Of a stretch of 64,000 nt of DNA, positions 8,201-15,950 are shown piece by piece; positions within the stretch are counted from its first letter, which is position 1, and each line of letters opens with the position of its first letter. The stretch covers positions 310,001-374,000 of the forward strand of contig CAWEET010000021.1 of assembly GCA_963808165.1 (NCBI GenBank), read 5' to 3'. The stretch comes from Thiosocius sp963808165 (lineage in GTDB: Bacteria; Pseudomonadota; Gammaproteobacteria; Chromatiales; Chromatiaceae). The translations under genes were made by a program, and so were the position numbers. The notes beneath the pieces are model-generated. The model had not been told where the DNA came from. It saw nothing but the letters and a program-made list of their open reading frames with translations, and searched no databases.

Positions 8201-9648
8201 TCAGCGCGGATATCGCGTATCGTTTCGGCCTGCTGCCGGCACAGGTTGAACCCGCGCTGCGTGCGCTGGCGGCGGAAGGGCGCTTGGTACAGGGTGAGAT
8301 TCGGCCGGGTGGTGTGGAACCGGACTGGTGCGATGCCGAGGTACTGCGCCGACTCAAGCGCCGGACCCTGGCGCGGCTGCGTGACGCGGTCGCCCCGGTG
8401 GATGCCGGTACGCTGGCGATGTTTCTGCCCCAGTGGCACGAACTGGGCTCTGAGCGCCAGGGCCTGCCGCGCCTGCTGGAGGTGGTGCGGCAACTGCAGG
8501 GCCTCGATCTGCCCTGGTCGGAGCTGCATGGCAGCATCCTGCCGGCGCGCGTTGCCGGCTTCACCTGGGAGATGTTGGACATGTTGGCTGCGACTGGTCA
8601 GGTCGTCTGGGTCGGCCGGGCTGCGCTGGGCAGCCGTGACGGTCGCGTTGCGCTGTACCTCCGTGAGCACGTGCGTGAACTGCTGCCACCGCCGCCATCG
8701 GAACCGCCCGAAGACCCGGTCGGATGCGCGATCCTCGCGCATCTGGCCGGATGCGGTGCCTCGTTCCTGTTTGAGCTCGAGGATGCCGTGCACCGGCAGC
8801 TCGACGGAATCGACAGCCAGGTGTTCAAGGGCGCGCTCTGGGATCTGGTGTGGAACGGACAGGTCAGCAACGATACCTTTGCGCCGCTGCGGGCGCTCGG
8901 GCAGCGCAGCGCCCGAGCGTCGCGCCGGCGCCGGCATGCAGGTCCCTCGCTGGCGGCCGGCCGGTGGACCCGGGTCGACAAGCTGGCCGATGCGGGGGTG
9001 TCCGATACCGAGCGGGCCGTGGCCTGCGCCAATATGCTGCTGGACCGCTACGGGGTGGTCAGTCGCGAAATGACGGCGCAGGAGGCGCTGCCGGGCGGCT
9101 TCGGCCCGATCTACAAGGTGTTGTCGGCCCTCGAGGAATCCGGCCGTGTGCGTCGTGGCTATTTCATCGAAGGGCTTTCGGGCGCCCAGTTCGCACGGCC
9201 GGCCTGTATCGACAGGCTGCGCGGCGCACGGGCCGAGGATGATGGCTTCGACCTCGAGGCCAACGGAGTCACTCATCTGCCGGTGATCGACCCGGCTAAC
9301 CCCTGGGGCGGCCTGCTGCGCTGGCCGGAGAGCGGCGACCCAGGCGTGTCGGCCAAGCCCCGCCGGGTGCCAGGCGCCTGGCTGCTGATGCGGTACGGCA
9401 GACCGCTGCTGTACCTCGGACCGAACGCCCGCCAGTTGATCACCTTCCCGGGCAATCTGGCCGACCCGGAAACACGCGCCGCCGCCTTTGCCGCACTGCA
9501 GCAGCTGCCGAAGAACACCCGACGCCGCTCGCTGGTGATCGAAAAGATCGATGGCCGGCCGGCGCGTGAATCGGCCTATTGTGCGGAGCTGCTGCATTGC
9601 GGCTTCATCATGGATTATCGTGGACTGGCAGCCGAGGGCTTTGTCTGA
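5212..9648 (+). CDS. lhr: large helicase-related protein Lhr (DEAD/DEAH-type superfamily 2 helicase)
   Basis: I chose the ATG at 5212 (MSERLGF), which overlaps the lipoprotein stop; 51 more upstream codons are open but unconvincing. The product has 1478 residues, close to the roughly 1500 of bacterial Lhr. It has Walker A APTGSGKT (residues 43-50), DEIH in VDEIHALAP (about 165), LSATVRPT (about 200), the motif V/VI segment TSSLELGIDMGAIDRVV, and QRVGRAGHQ. The long Lhr-specific C-terminal half follows (winged helix, beta-barrel and repeated domains). Bacterial Lhr is an ATP-dependent 3'-5' DNA or DNA:RNA helicase linked to DNA repair. The next gene, a Nei-type glycosylase, overlaps its stop, which supports a repair role. 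Confidence 0.95.
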   Translation: MSERLGFSVPTDTWFAETFDLPTEVQRRGWAAIRGGGHVLLVAPTGSGKTLAAFLAAIDRCLTLPPDAPAGVRVLYVSPLKALVYDVERNLRAPLVGIAHKAAALDREVRGVGVDIRTGDTSQKLRQRQAREPADILVTTPESLFLLLGSKARETLRSVHTVIVDEIHALAPTKRGVHLALSLERLGQLCAHEPQRIGLSATVRPTEEVARYLGGPRQVAVVDQSARPMLDLRVIVPAPEERVADSAMAQAGGPILGELYTREIAAPAERGNWPAIYPQLLAEIRRNRSTIVFVNSRGLCERLTQRLNELAGEEVVRSHHGSVAHHKRMEIEEGLKQGRIKGIVATSSLELGIDMGAIDRVVLVESPGSVARGLQRVGRAGHQVGEVSSGRIYPKFRGDLLECGVIAQRMLAGEIEPVRVPQNALDVLAQQIVAICCDASCTVQALEELVCRAYPFHQLSVDALSALLEMLSGHYPSQDFAELRPLLTWDRASDELRARRGAQLVSRLNAGTIPDRGNYAVTLGTDGARLGELDEEMVFETRAGENILLGATTWRVEEITRDRVIVSAAPGEPGKLPFWRGDGPGRPIELGRALGAFVARIGHMKRQKALEWLHREVRLDTHAATSLVDYIAEQKSCTGTLPTDRDIVIERFRDELGDWRVCILTPFGARVHAPWSMALQQELSTRSGFEVQVMYTDDGIVLRFADVDELPEIEALLPDPEEVEELVTDQLARTALFAGLFRENAARSLLLPRRRAEQRTPLWAQRLKSQNLLAAVRRYPSFPMVLETYRQALSDIFDIAALRELLRAIHARRVRVHEVETASASPFARSLVFAYVAAYIYEQDAPLAERKAQALTLDRNLLRELLGQAELRELIDPEVMADLERELQRLTSGRRARDIDEVHDLLRRLGDLDPEEIAARAEVPVDAALQQLTSERRASPVSIAGERRWIAAENAGVYRDALGAMPPPGLPDAFLQSVDNPLEFLCARYAHTHGPFLSADIAYRFGLLPAQVEPALRALAAEGRLVQGEIRPGGVEPDWCDAEVLRRLKRRTLARLRDAVAPVDAGTLAMFLPQWHELGSERQGLPRLLEVVRQLQGLDLPWSELHGSILPARVAGFTWEMLDMLAATGQVVWVGRAALGSRDGRVALYLREHVRELLPPPPSEPPEDPVGCAILAHLAGCGASFLFELEDAVHRQLDGIDSQVFKGALWDLVWNGQVSNDTFAPLRALGQRSARASRRRRHAGPSLAAGRWTRVDKLADAGVSDTERAVACANMLLDRYGVVSREMTAQEALPGGFGPIYKVLSALEESGRVRRGYFIEGLSGAQFARPACIDRLRGARAEDDGFDLEANGVTHLPVIDPANPWGGLLRWPESGDPGVSAKPRRVPGAWLLMRYGRPLLYLGPNARQLITFPGNLADPETRAAAFAALQQLPKNTRRRSLVIEKIDGRPARESAYCAELLHCGFIMDYRGLAAEGFV

Positions 9649-10457
9649 TGCCCGAGGGCGACACGGTCTTCAAGCTGGCGGGCTACCTGCGACCGCATCT
9701 TCGCGGCCGACAGCTGGTCGCCGGCAAGGTCCGGGAATTACCCGGTGCGGCATTGGCAGGTGTGTGTATCGGGGACGTGTATGCGCGTGGCAAACACCTG
9801 TTCATCGAGCTCGATCAGTCCCGGCTGCTGCGCAGCCACCTGGGCATGCAGGGTTCGTGGCATGGTTACGCGCCGGGTGAGCCGTGGCAGAAGCCGCTGC
9901 GCCAAGCGTCCATCGTGCTGGACACGGGTCTGAGGATCTTTGTCTGCTTCAATGCACTCCAGGTCGAGATGCTTCGCAACGGCGGTGTCCGGCAGCGCAC
10001 TTTCGATGTAACGCTGGGACCGGATCTGCTGGCGGGTCCGCTGGACTACGAGACGATCCTGCGGCGTGCGCGCGAACTTGCCGATCCGGGCATGCCGATC
10101 GCCGATGTGCTGCTCAGTCAACGGATTGCCAGCGGCATCGGCAATGTCTACAAGTCCGAGGTGCTGTTTCTCGAGACCTGTCATCCAGCGACCCCGCTGG
10201 TGCGCGTCGCCGATACCGAGTTGGTCGGGCTGTACCGCCAGGCGAGCCGTCTGTTGCGGCGCAATCGGCACGGCGGCCCACGGGTCACCCGCTGGGCGAA
10301 CGACGATGCCGGCCGACTTTGGGTATACGGCCGCAGCGGGCAGCAGTGTCTGCGCTGTGGCTGCGTCATTTGCTCTGCGAAGCTCGGCGTCAGGCAGCGT
10401 TCGACCTACTGGTGCCCGCGCTGTCAGCCCGGACCGGTGGCGGATAGCACGGACTGA
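9648..10457 (+). CDS. nei: Fpg/Nei-family DNA glycosylase (endonuclease VIII type)
   Basis: The ATG at 9648 overlaps the lhr stop (TGATG) and gives the diagnostic N-terminus MPEGDTV, in which Pro2 is the Schiff-base nucleophile and Glu3 the acid. The 269-residue enzyme also shows RSHLGMQGSW, the helix-two-turn-helix segment LLSQRIASGIGNVYKSEVLF, and a C-terminal zinc finger (CLRCG ... CPRCQ). This family excises oxidised pyrimidines and cleaves abasic sites. The direct overlap with lhr suggests co-translation of a helicase-glycosylase repair pair. Confidence 0.93.
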   Translation: MPEGDTVFKLAGYLRPHLRGRQLVAGKVRELPGAALAGVCIGDVYARGKHLFIELDQSRLLRSHLGMQGSWHGYAPGEPWQKPLRQASIVLDTGLRIFVCFNALQVEMLRNGGVRQRTFDVTLGPDLLAGPLDYETILRRARELADPGMPIADVLLSQRIASGIGNVYKSEVLFLETCHPATPLVRVADTELVGLYRQASRLLRRNRHGGPRVTRWANDDAGRLWVYGRSGQQCLRCGCVICSAKLGVRQRSTYWCPRCQPGPVADSTD

Positions 10458-10489
10458 GTGGACTCGCCGGGATCAAACACGCCTCAGCA

Positions 10490-10731
10490 CCCTTCACGTC
10501 GGCGAACCCGGACGAGCGGGTGTTGCTGTTGGAGGCCGGTGATTCAGACACGAACCCCTGGATCCGTATGCCGGTCGATTATTTCAAGACCATGCCTCAT
10601 CCGCAGACGGACTGGTTCTACAAGACCGGGCCCGACTGCCGCATTGTCGGGTGCAGCCTGCAAATGCCCCGACCATCATGATCGCCGAGAAGGCCCCCGA
10701 TGTGATCCTGGAGGATGCCGGAAAGCACTGA
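10490..10731 (+). pseudogene. remnant of a GMC oxidoreductase (choline-dehydrogenase type), internally deleted
   Basis: One frame encodes NPDERVLLLEAGDSDTNPW followed by PVDYFKTMPHPQTDWFYKT and SLQMPR, an N-terminal FAD-binding stretch of the GMC oxidoreductase family. In another frame, starting around 10651, the sequence reads NAPTIMIAEKAPDVILED and stops at 10731, which is the C-terminal end of the same family. About 450 residues between them are missing. The two parts join at the shared string AAATGCCCCG, so a microhomology-mediated deletion is likely. The very N-terminus is also gone. Confidence 0.75.
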
Positions 10732-10752
10732 GTCGCAGCGCCTTAACAGGCC

Positions 10753-12009
10753 CTAACCGACCAGATAGGCCGCCAGCGCTCCGGCCAGGGCGAGGGCGCC
10801 GGTAATCGGAATCATCGTTCGGCGCATCGATGGTGCGCCGAGCCAGATCGCCATGCCGCACTTGACCATGGTGTTGGAGATCACGGCGATAACGATCGTT
10901 CGGGCCGCCGCAGCGGAACTTGCCGGGTCCTGTTGGGCCAGATTGGCCATCGAAAGCGCGATAGCGTCGACGTCGGTCAGACCCGCCAGCGCTCCCGCCA
11001 GATAAAGGCCCGTGTCCCCGAAATACGCCTGGGCGGCACTGGCGGCGAAAATGACCACGGCGAAAAGCGCGCCAAACTTGATCGCATCTCCGAGCTCGAA
11101 CGGATTGCGCCCGGGTTCCACTTCGGCCGTCTCCATGCTGCGTCCGCGCCGCCAGAGCAAAAAGCAGATCGCGAGGCTGACACCACCCATCAGCATCATA
11201 CCCAACGCAAGATCCCTGGCCAGGGAGATATTCACCACCCCCACCTCCAGGACCACGCGGAAAAACATCACCGTCCAGGCCAATAGAATGGCCAAGGCCA
11301 GAACCGCTGCCAACCCCGGTTCGACGCGACTGCGCTGTGAAAAGCTCAGGGTCACGGCAGTACTCGAGACAAGGCCTCCCAAGAGCCCGGTGATCCCGAG
11401 CCCGTGTTCGCGTCCCACCACCTTGACCAGCACATAGCCCAGGAAATTGAGTCCCGCGATCAACACCACCATCAGCCAGGTCTTGTAAGGATTGATGACC
11501 TCGAGCCCCTCCGGCCCGAAGTTGGTGTTCGGCACCAGCGGCAGCACGATGAGGGTGATGATGGCGAACTTGAGTGTCGCCTCCACATCCGAGGCTTCGA
11601 TGTGCCTGGCGAGATTGTGCAGCCAGCCCTTGAGCGCCAGCAGCAGCATTGCGGCCACGGTGATGGCACCCGCAACACCTACCTGATTCCAGGCACACAC
11701 GCTGCCGATAAAGAAGGTCAGCAATAAGGAGATTTCGGTGGTGGCACCGACGCTGCCTCCCTTCGCCGTTACGTAATATGCCACGGCCACCACCGCGACC
11801 ACTGCGAGAAACACCACTCCCACGATCCAGGGGGTCCCCGCCTGAATGCCAGCGAACACCGAAGTTGCGCCAAGCAATGCCACCAGTGAAAAGGTTCTCA
11901 CGCCGGCAAAGGTTTTTTCCTCGCCGCGGGTACGCTCGCGTTCCAGGCCGATAAGCATGCCCAGGCCGAGGGCGGCACCGAACTGCCAAGCGGTGTTGAG
12001 TTCCATCAT
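10753..12009 (-). CDS. MgtC/SapB-DUF4010 family multi-pass membrane protein
   Basis: This 418-residue integral membrane protein starts at adjacent ATG codons (12009/12006). The N-terminal third resembles MgtC/SapB (GAALGLGMLIGLERER ... GVRTFSLVALLG). The C-terminal two thirds match DUF4010 (LPNTNFGPEGLEVINPYKTW-type segment, GLLGGLVSSTAVTLSFSQRS, and a final GALALAGALAAYL helix). About 12 hydrophobic segments are visible. Family members are commonly annotated as membrane proteins of unknown transport function; a link to Mg2+ homeostasis is only by analogy. The gene converges on the oxidoreductase debris and stands alone. Confidence 0.85.
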   Translation of the reverse strand: MMELNTAWQFGAALGLGMLIGLERERTRGEEKTFAGVRTFSLVALLGATSVFAGIQAGTPWIVGVVFLAVVAVVAVAYYVTAKGGSVGATTEISLLLTFFIGSVCAWNQVGVAGAITVAAMLLLALKGWLHNLARHIEASDVEATLKFAIITLIVLPLVPNTNFGPEGLEVINPYKTWLMVVLIAGLNFLGYVLVKVVGREHGLGITGLLGGLVSSTAVTLSFSQRSRVEPGLAAVLALAILLAWTVMFFRVVLEVGVVNISLARDLALGMMLMGGVSLAICFLLWRRGRSMETAEVEPGRNPFELGDAIKFGALFAVVIFAASAAQAYFGDTGLYLAGALAGLTDVDAIALSMANLAQQDPASSAAAARTIVIAVISNTMVKCGMAIWLGAPSMRRTMIPITGALALAGALAAYLVG

Positions 12010-12511
12010 CTGCCAGACCTCCGAACTTGCCCTTTGCGGACATTGGCGGGCTTACGGGCCCGCGGCCTGACGATCCATGGCAACGTGGACCCGGTCCGCA
12101 CCTTCTCAGCCTACAGCATATTATTGCGCCACCACGCAGGGCTGTTGCGAAAACCGACCAACGCCGGTTCGGAGTCGGTGAACGAGGGTTCATGCAAACA
12201 GGCTCGGGCTCCTGCGTGACAGAGACCTTCCCCGGCATAGCTATGATGGTGCTGGATTATTCTGCATTCGGTCATGTCGGGGCAGAAAGATCTGGAAGCA
12301 GCACTGGTGGTGTTCGGCTCATGCAGCCTTTCCTCGGCCGCGATTCCCGCCGCAGCTTCAGCGAGCGGCATTGCAGGGTTGGATAAAGACCTCTCGTTCA
12401 CCGGTCGCCCATTTGATACACGCCTCGCGCATAGTGACAGCACTGGCTGATTCGAGCGGCTTTCTCGTCGCGACACATGAATCAAGAACCTCACCGATCA
12501 GGAGAAGCTAA
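12010..12511. other. intergenic region between divergent genes
   Basis: No convincing gene is seen in these 500 bases. The right end carries AGGAG (12500-12504), seven bases before the ATG of the patatin gene at 12512. Both flanking promoters should lie here, but no strong -35/-10 pair stands out. Confidence 0.4.
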
Positions 12512-13984
12512 ATGACTATCCCGTGGCATACACTGACTCCAGTGAGGCCGTTTCCCAGGAACGCTACTCGTTTGCTGCTGTGCATGTTTGTGTTGGCCCC
12601 TGTGCTGTTGGCCGGCTGTGCCAGCCGGCCGATCAACGATCCGATCGAAATGGTGGACCCACAGGCCGGTTAGCGCCCTTATCTGCGCCTGCCAAAGCGC
12701 CAGCACAATGACCCGCACACACTGTTCGTCCTTTCCTTCTCCGGTGGTGGGACGCGTGCAGCGGCATTCTCCTACGGTGTCCTGGAGGAGCTTCGGCGCA
12801 CTGAAATCATCGTCAATGGCGAATCCCGCAAGCTGATCGACGAAGTCGACATCATCACCGGCGTGTCTGGAGGGAGCTTCACCGCATTGGCGTATGCGCT
12901 GCATGGCGACAAACTGTTTGCCGACTATGATGAGCGCTTCCTGAAGTGGGACGTGCAGGGAACGCTGATTCGGCGCTCAATCAATCCCCTGAACTGGCCG
13001 AAGTTCATCGGCGGGAGCGTCGGGCGTTCGGAGCTTGCTGCAGACTACTACGATGAAATCCTGTTCGAGGGTGCGACCTTCGGTGACCTCCTCGAACTCC
13101 CCGGGCCGGTCGCGATCGCGACCGGTACCGACATCTCGACGGGATCGCGGCTCGCATTCTTCCAGAACGATTTTGATCTGCTGTGCTCGGATCTGAACAC
13201 ATTTCGCCTGTCGCGCGCGGCGGCCACCTCGTCGGCGGTCCCGGTGGTGTTGTCGCCGGTGACGCTGGACAACTATGGCGGTAACTGCGGCTATCAGTAC
13301 CCGGCATGGGTCGCGGCAGTCGCCGACGCCGATAACCGGGCACGGCCGGCAGGACGAGCACTGGAACGTTACCGTGAGATGGGGCGTTTCCAGGACAGCG
13401 AGAATCGTCCGTATATCCATCTGGTCGACGGCGGTGTCGGCGACAACATCGGGGTGCGCGGGGTGCTGGAGGCCCTCGAGGAACTTGCTGCAAGCTCAGC
13501 ATTTCAGGGAGAGGTCGGTTTCGGTGTCATCCAGAGGGTCATCCTGTTCGTCGTGAACGCGCGCTCGGCGCCCAGCACCGACTGGGACCGCAAAGAGTCG
13601 CCGCCCGGCCTTGCCGCCCAGCTCATGCAGTCCGCCGGTGTGCCGATCGAACGGTACTCGTTCGAAACCGTCGAGACCATGAAGGATCGCGCGGAGATCG
13701 TGAAGTGGCGGCGCGAGCTTCGGGTTGCTCAGGCGCGACTCGCGGGGGCCAGCGAGGCGGAGGCCGAGGCGAGCGTGCCGAACGTCACTATGCAGGTGCT
13801 CGATGTCAGCTTCGGCGCCATACGCGACCCCGAGGAGCGGGCGCACTTCATGAACCTGCCGACGAGCTTCGTGCTCCCGGCCGACGACGTCGACCGCTTG
13901 CGTGAGGTCGCCGGCCGACTGATGCGCCAGTCGGCGGAGTACCGGGCGATCGTGAGTGAATTCGGCGGCGTCCCGGCAAGGTAG
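12512..13984 (+). pseudogene. patatin-like phospholipase lipoprotein interrupted by an in-frame TAG
   Basis: From the ATG at 12512 (good ribosome site AGGAG) the frame encodes a lipoprotein signal (LLLCMFVLAPVLLAGC), then DPQAG, then TAG at 12671-12673. The same frame continues without another stop to 13984. The downstream part holds a complete patatin domain: oxyanion SGGGTRAAAFSYGVL, nucleophile motif GVSGGS, and the catalytic Asp motif DGGVGDN. A single Tyr-to-stop change at codon 54 would explain this. Alternatives are a sequencing error, amber readthrough, or reinitiation downstream, which would give a cytoplasmic protein without its lipid anchor. The rest of the frame shows no decay, so the mutation is recent or tolerated. 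Confidence 0.7.
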
Positions 13985-14137
13985 CTTGGTGCCGAACAGA
14001 CACAGTGTGCGATCAACGGGGGTGATTCATCCCGGTGCGGCCGACATGGCATGACGGGCAGTCTTGTGCACGATCGATCGGCTTTTACCTGGCGCCAGCC
14101 AAGCGGCCGGAGTCGATCGATGCCGGCAGGACAGCCG

Positions 14138-14407
14138 CTAGTGGGCCATGCGGGAAGTTCTTTAACACTCAGCCGATTCACGAGCCTCATCGACAAGGCA
14201 CGTGAGCGCAGGACTAGCCCATGCTAATTCAAGCGATCGTAACGCCGGCGATGGGACTCGTGCACCGGCCCGCAAGGGAGCCGCGCTGTTGGGCCAATGC
14301 CGTGTTGCACCCCTTGGAAAGGGCCTGCCATTCCCTGCGGCGTGCGCCTTGCCTTGGCCCAACAGCGGGGCTCTGAGCATTACAGAACTTCCCGCATGGC
14401 CCACTAG
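14138..14407. other. structured element B: nested stems, same layout as element A
   Basis: The outer inverted repeat is 24 bp (14138-14161 with 14384-14407), with CTAG at both extremes. The left arm is 14179-14192 with 14249-14262 (12 of 14, two internal mismatches). The right arm is 14278-14297 with 14354-14373 (19 of 20). CAAGGC (14194-14199) in the left loop is complementary to GCCTTG in the right loop (from 14346), and ACGCCG (14242-14247) to CGGCGT (14338-14343). GTAACGCCG and GCCTTGCC sit at the same places as in element A, while all stems differ. It lies between the patatin pseudogene and the RTX-repeat gene. Confidence 0.7.
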
Positions 14408-14504
14408 ATCGAGTCGGATTCGACAAAGCACGCGCCATCGGTCGAGCGATGCGCAGCAAATCGCGCGAATCGTTGATAGAAATCAGAAAATCAACGAACC
14501 GTAA

Positions 14505-14534
14505 TTGACAATTTTCATTTGTATTCCGATTAAT
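14505..14534 (+). promoter_or_regulatory. possible sigma70-type promoter for the RTX/Lol-like operon
   Basis: A perfect -35 hexamer TTGACA (14505-14510) is followed 18 nt later by ATTAAT (14529-14534, 4 of 6 matches to TATAAT). The surrounding 70 bases are markedly AT-rich for this window. It lies about 50 bases before the ATG at 14585. Confidence 0.45.
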
Positions 14535-14584
14535 AGCATTAAGGAAGTTGCTGCACAACATAATGGAAAAAGGGAGTGGGAAAC

Positions 14585-15223
14585 ATGGACAGATCCGCGA
14601 TAGTCGCCCGGAATGCGTCGACGATCTCCATCGCGATTCTTTTCTTCGGCCAGGCATTGGCTACGGGGCCTGAGATAACGACCGATCGTTTTCCAGATTA
14701 CAACCCCGCACACACAGTCATCAAATGTCCCTACCTGCCCGCGGGTCTGGAAAGTGTCCCGCTGTGCGCAGGAAAGCCCGCGACTTGTCTGGGCACCGAT
14801 GGTCATGACCTGATTTTGGGCACCGATGAAGATGATGTAATCGTGGCCGGTGATGGCAACGATGTCGTGCACGGTGATGCCGAGGATGACATCGTCTGCG
14901 GCGGTCCAGGCAATGATTCTTTGATGGGTGCACGGGGGGAAGACCGCTTGTTCGGCGGCCCGGGTAATGACTGGCTGTTCGGGGCCCCGGGCGACGATGA
15001 ACTCAACGGGGGGGATGGCGATTACGACGTGCTTTGGGGTGGTCCCGGTTTCGACAATCTGGATGGTGGACCCGGAGCCCACGACGTCTGCCTGCTGCAG
15101 CGCGAGATGGGCGACTTCGATGCCGAGGGCTGCAACACGGTATATCCCCCCCCGGGATATGTGCACGATGAGGAACCGGACCCTGGCGTGCTGCGGAAGA
15201 CCGATCCTTTGAAGCTGAAGTAA
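14585..15223 (+). CDS. secreted protein with RTX (haemolysin-type Ca2+-binding) repeats
   Basis: I chose the ATG at 14585, preceded by GGGAG; a GTG at 14576 would add three residues. The 212-residue product has a Sec-type signal (about residues 1-26), a short region with Cys-containing KCPYLPAG and LCAGKPATC, then about six nonapeptide-like repeats (residues about 75-170) such as DGNDVVHGD, GPGNDSLMG and GPGNDWLFG. These RTX nonapeptides bind Ca2+ in a parallel beta-roll. An N-terminal signal peptide is unusual for RTX proteins, which normally use type I secretion through a C-terminal signal. It starts a run of six same-strand genes, 31 bases before the ABC ATPase gene. Confidence 0.8.
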   Translation: MDRSAIVARNASTISIAILFFGQALATGPEITTDRFPDYNPAHTVIKCPYLPAGLESVPLCAGKPATCLGTDGHDLILGTDEDDVIVAGDGNDVVHGDAEDDIVCGGPGNDSLMGARGEDRLFGGPGNDWLFGAPGDDELNGGDGDYDVLWGGPGFDNLDGGPGAHDVCLLQREMGDFDAEGCNTVYPPPGYVHDEEPDPGVLRKTDPLKLK

Positions 15224-15254
15224 TAAGCCAACAGCGGTTACCGGAGGCGAGGCG

Positions 15255-15950
15255 ATGACCCTGGTCGAAGCCGAGGGGCTACGCAAAGACTACCGAGTCG
15301 GCGAGGTGGCAGTGGCCGCCATTCGTGGCGTCGACTTCTCGATATCCACCGGTTCCTTTGTGTGTTTCGTGGGCCCGTCCGGCAGTGGTAAAACGACGCT
15401 GCTGAACATGATTGGCTGCCTGGACCGCCCCACCGCTGGCCGACTCAGTGTGCTGGATACACCGGTCGCTGACCTGGATCGGCGGCGAGCGGCGCTGTTC
15501 CGAGGAGAGCACATCGGCTTTGTTTTTCAGGATTTCAACCTGATACCGGTGCTCACTGCCTACGAGAACGTCGAATACCCTCTGATCATGGTGCAGAAGT
15601 GGACCGCCAGCGCGCGGGCAGAGCGGGTGCGCAGCCTGTTGGCCGCCGCCGGCATTGAGCAAGAGGCGGACAAGCGGCCGGACCAGTTGTCCGGGGGACA
15701 GAAGCAGAGGGTGGCTGTGGCCCGAGCGCTGGTAACCAATCCGAAGCTGGTGCTCGCCGATGAGCCCACCGCCAATCTCGATCATCACACAGCTTATCGA
15801 ATCATCAATCTGATGCGTCGGCTACGCGACGAGTTTGGTACCAGTTTCGTGTTTTCCACACACGATCCGAAGATCATGGGTGAGGCGGAAGTCACCTTTG
15901 AGTTGGAAGACGGCCGGCTACACCGGCAAGGTGAGGGGGCGGTTGTATGA
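15255..15950 (+). CDS. LolD/MacB-type ABC transporter ATPase
   Basis: A 231-residue ATPase with Walker A GPSGSGKTT (residues 40-48), signature LSGGQKQRVAVARAL (about 144), Walker B LVLADEPTANLD, and H-loop STHDP. The LolD/MacB subfamily powers FtsX-type permeases that extract molecules from the outer face of the inner membrane instead of importing them. A good Shine-Dalgarno (GGAGGCGAGG) precedes the ATG. The stop overlaps the start of the permease gene (ATGA). Confidence 0.93.
   Translation: MTLVEAEGLRKDYRVGEVAVAAIRGVDFSISTGSFVCFVGPSGSGKTTLLNMIGCLDRPTAGRLSVLDTPVADLDRRRAALFRGEHIGFVFQDFNLIPVLTAYENVEYPLIMVQKWTASARAERVRSLLAAAGIEQEADKRPDQLSGGQKQRVAVARALVTNPKLVLADEPTANLDHHTAYRIINLMRRLRDEFGTSFVFSTHDPKIMGEAEVTFELEDGRLHRQGEGAVV

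Noticed and set aside
7624..9597. 657-codon open frame on the minus strand opposite lhr
   Set aside because: It is a GC-driven antisense frame to a clear helicase gene, with no family resemblance and no ribosome site.
10743..10756. TTAACAGGCCCTAA, matching one end of the 266-bp element
   Set aside because: Only 13-14 bases match and no partner end is nearby; it may be chance.
10676..12238. 520-codon minus-strand frame over the DUF4010 gene
   Set aside because: It is Gly/Arg-rich and lies in another frame of a gene with a clear membrane-protein match.
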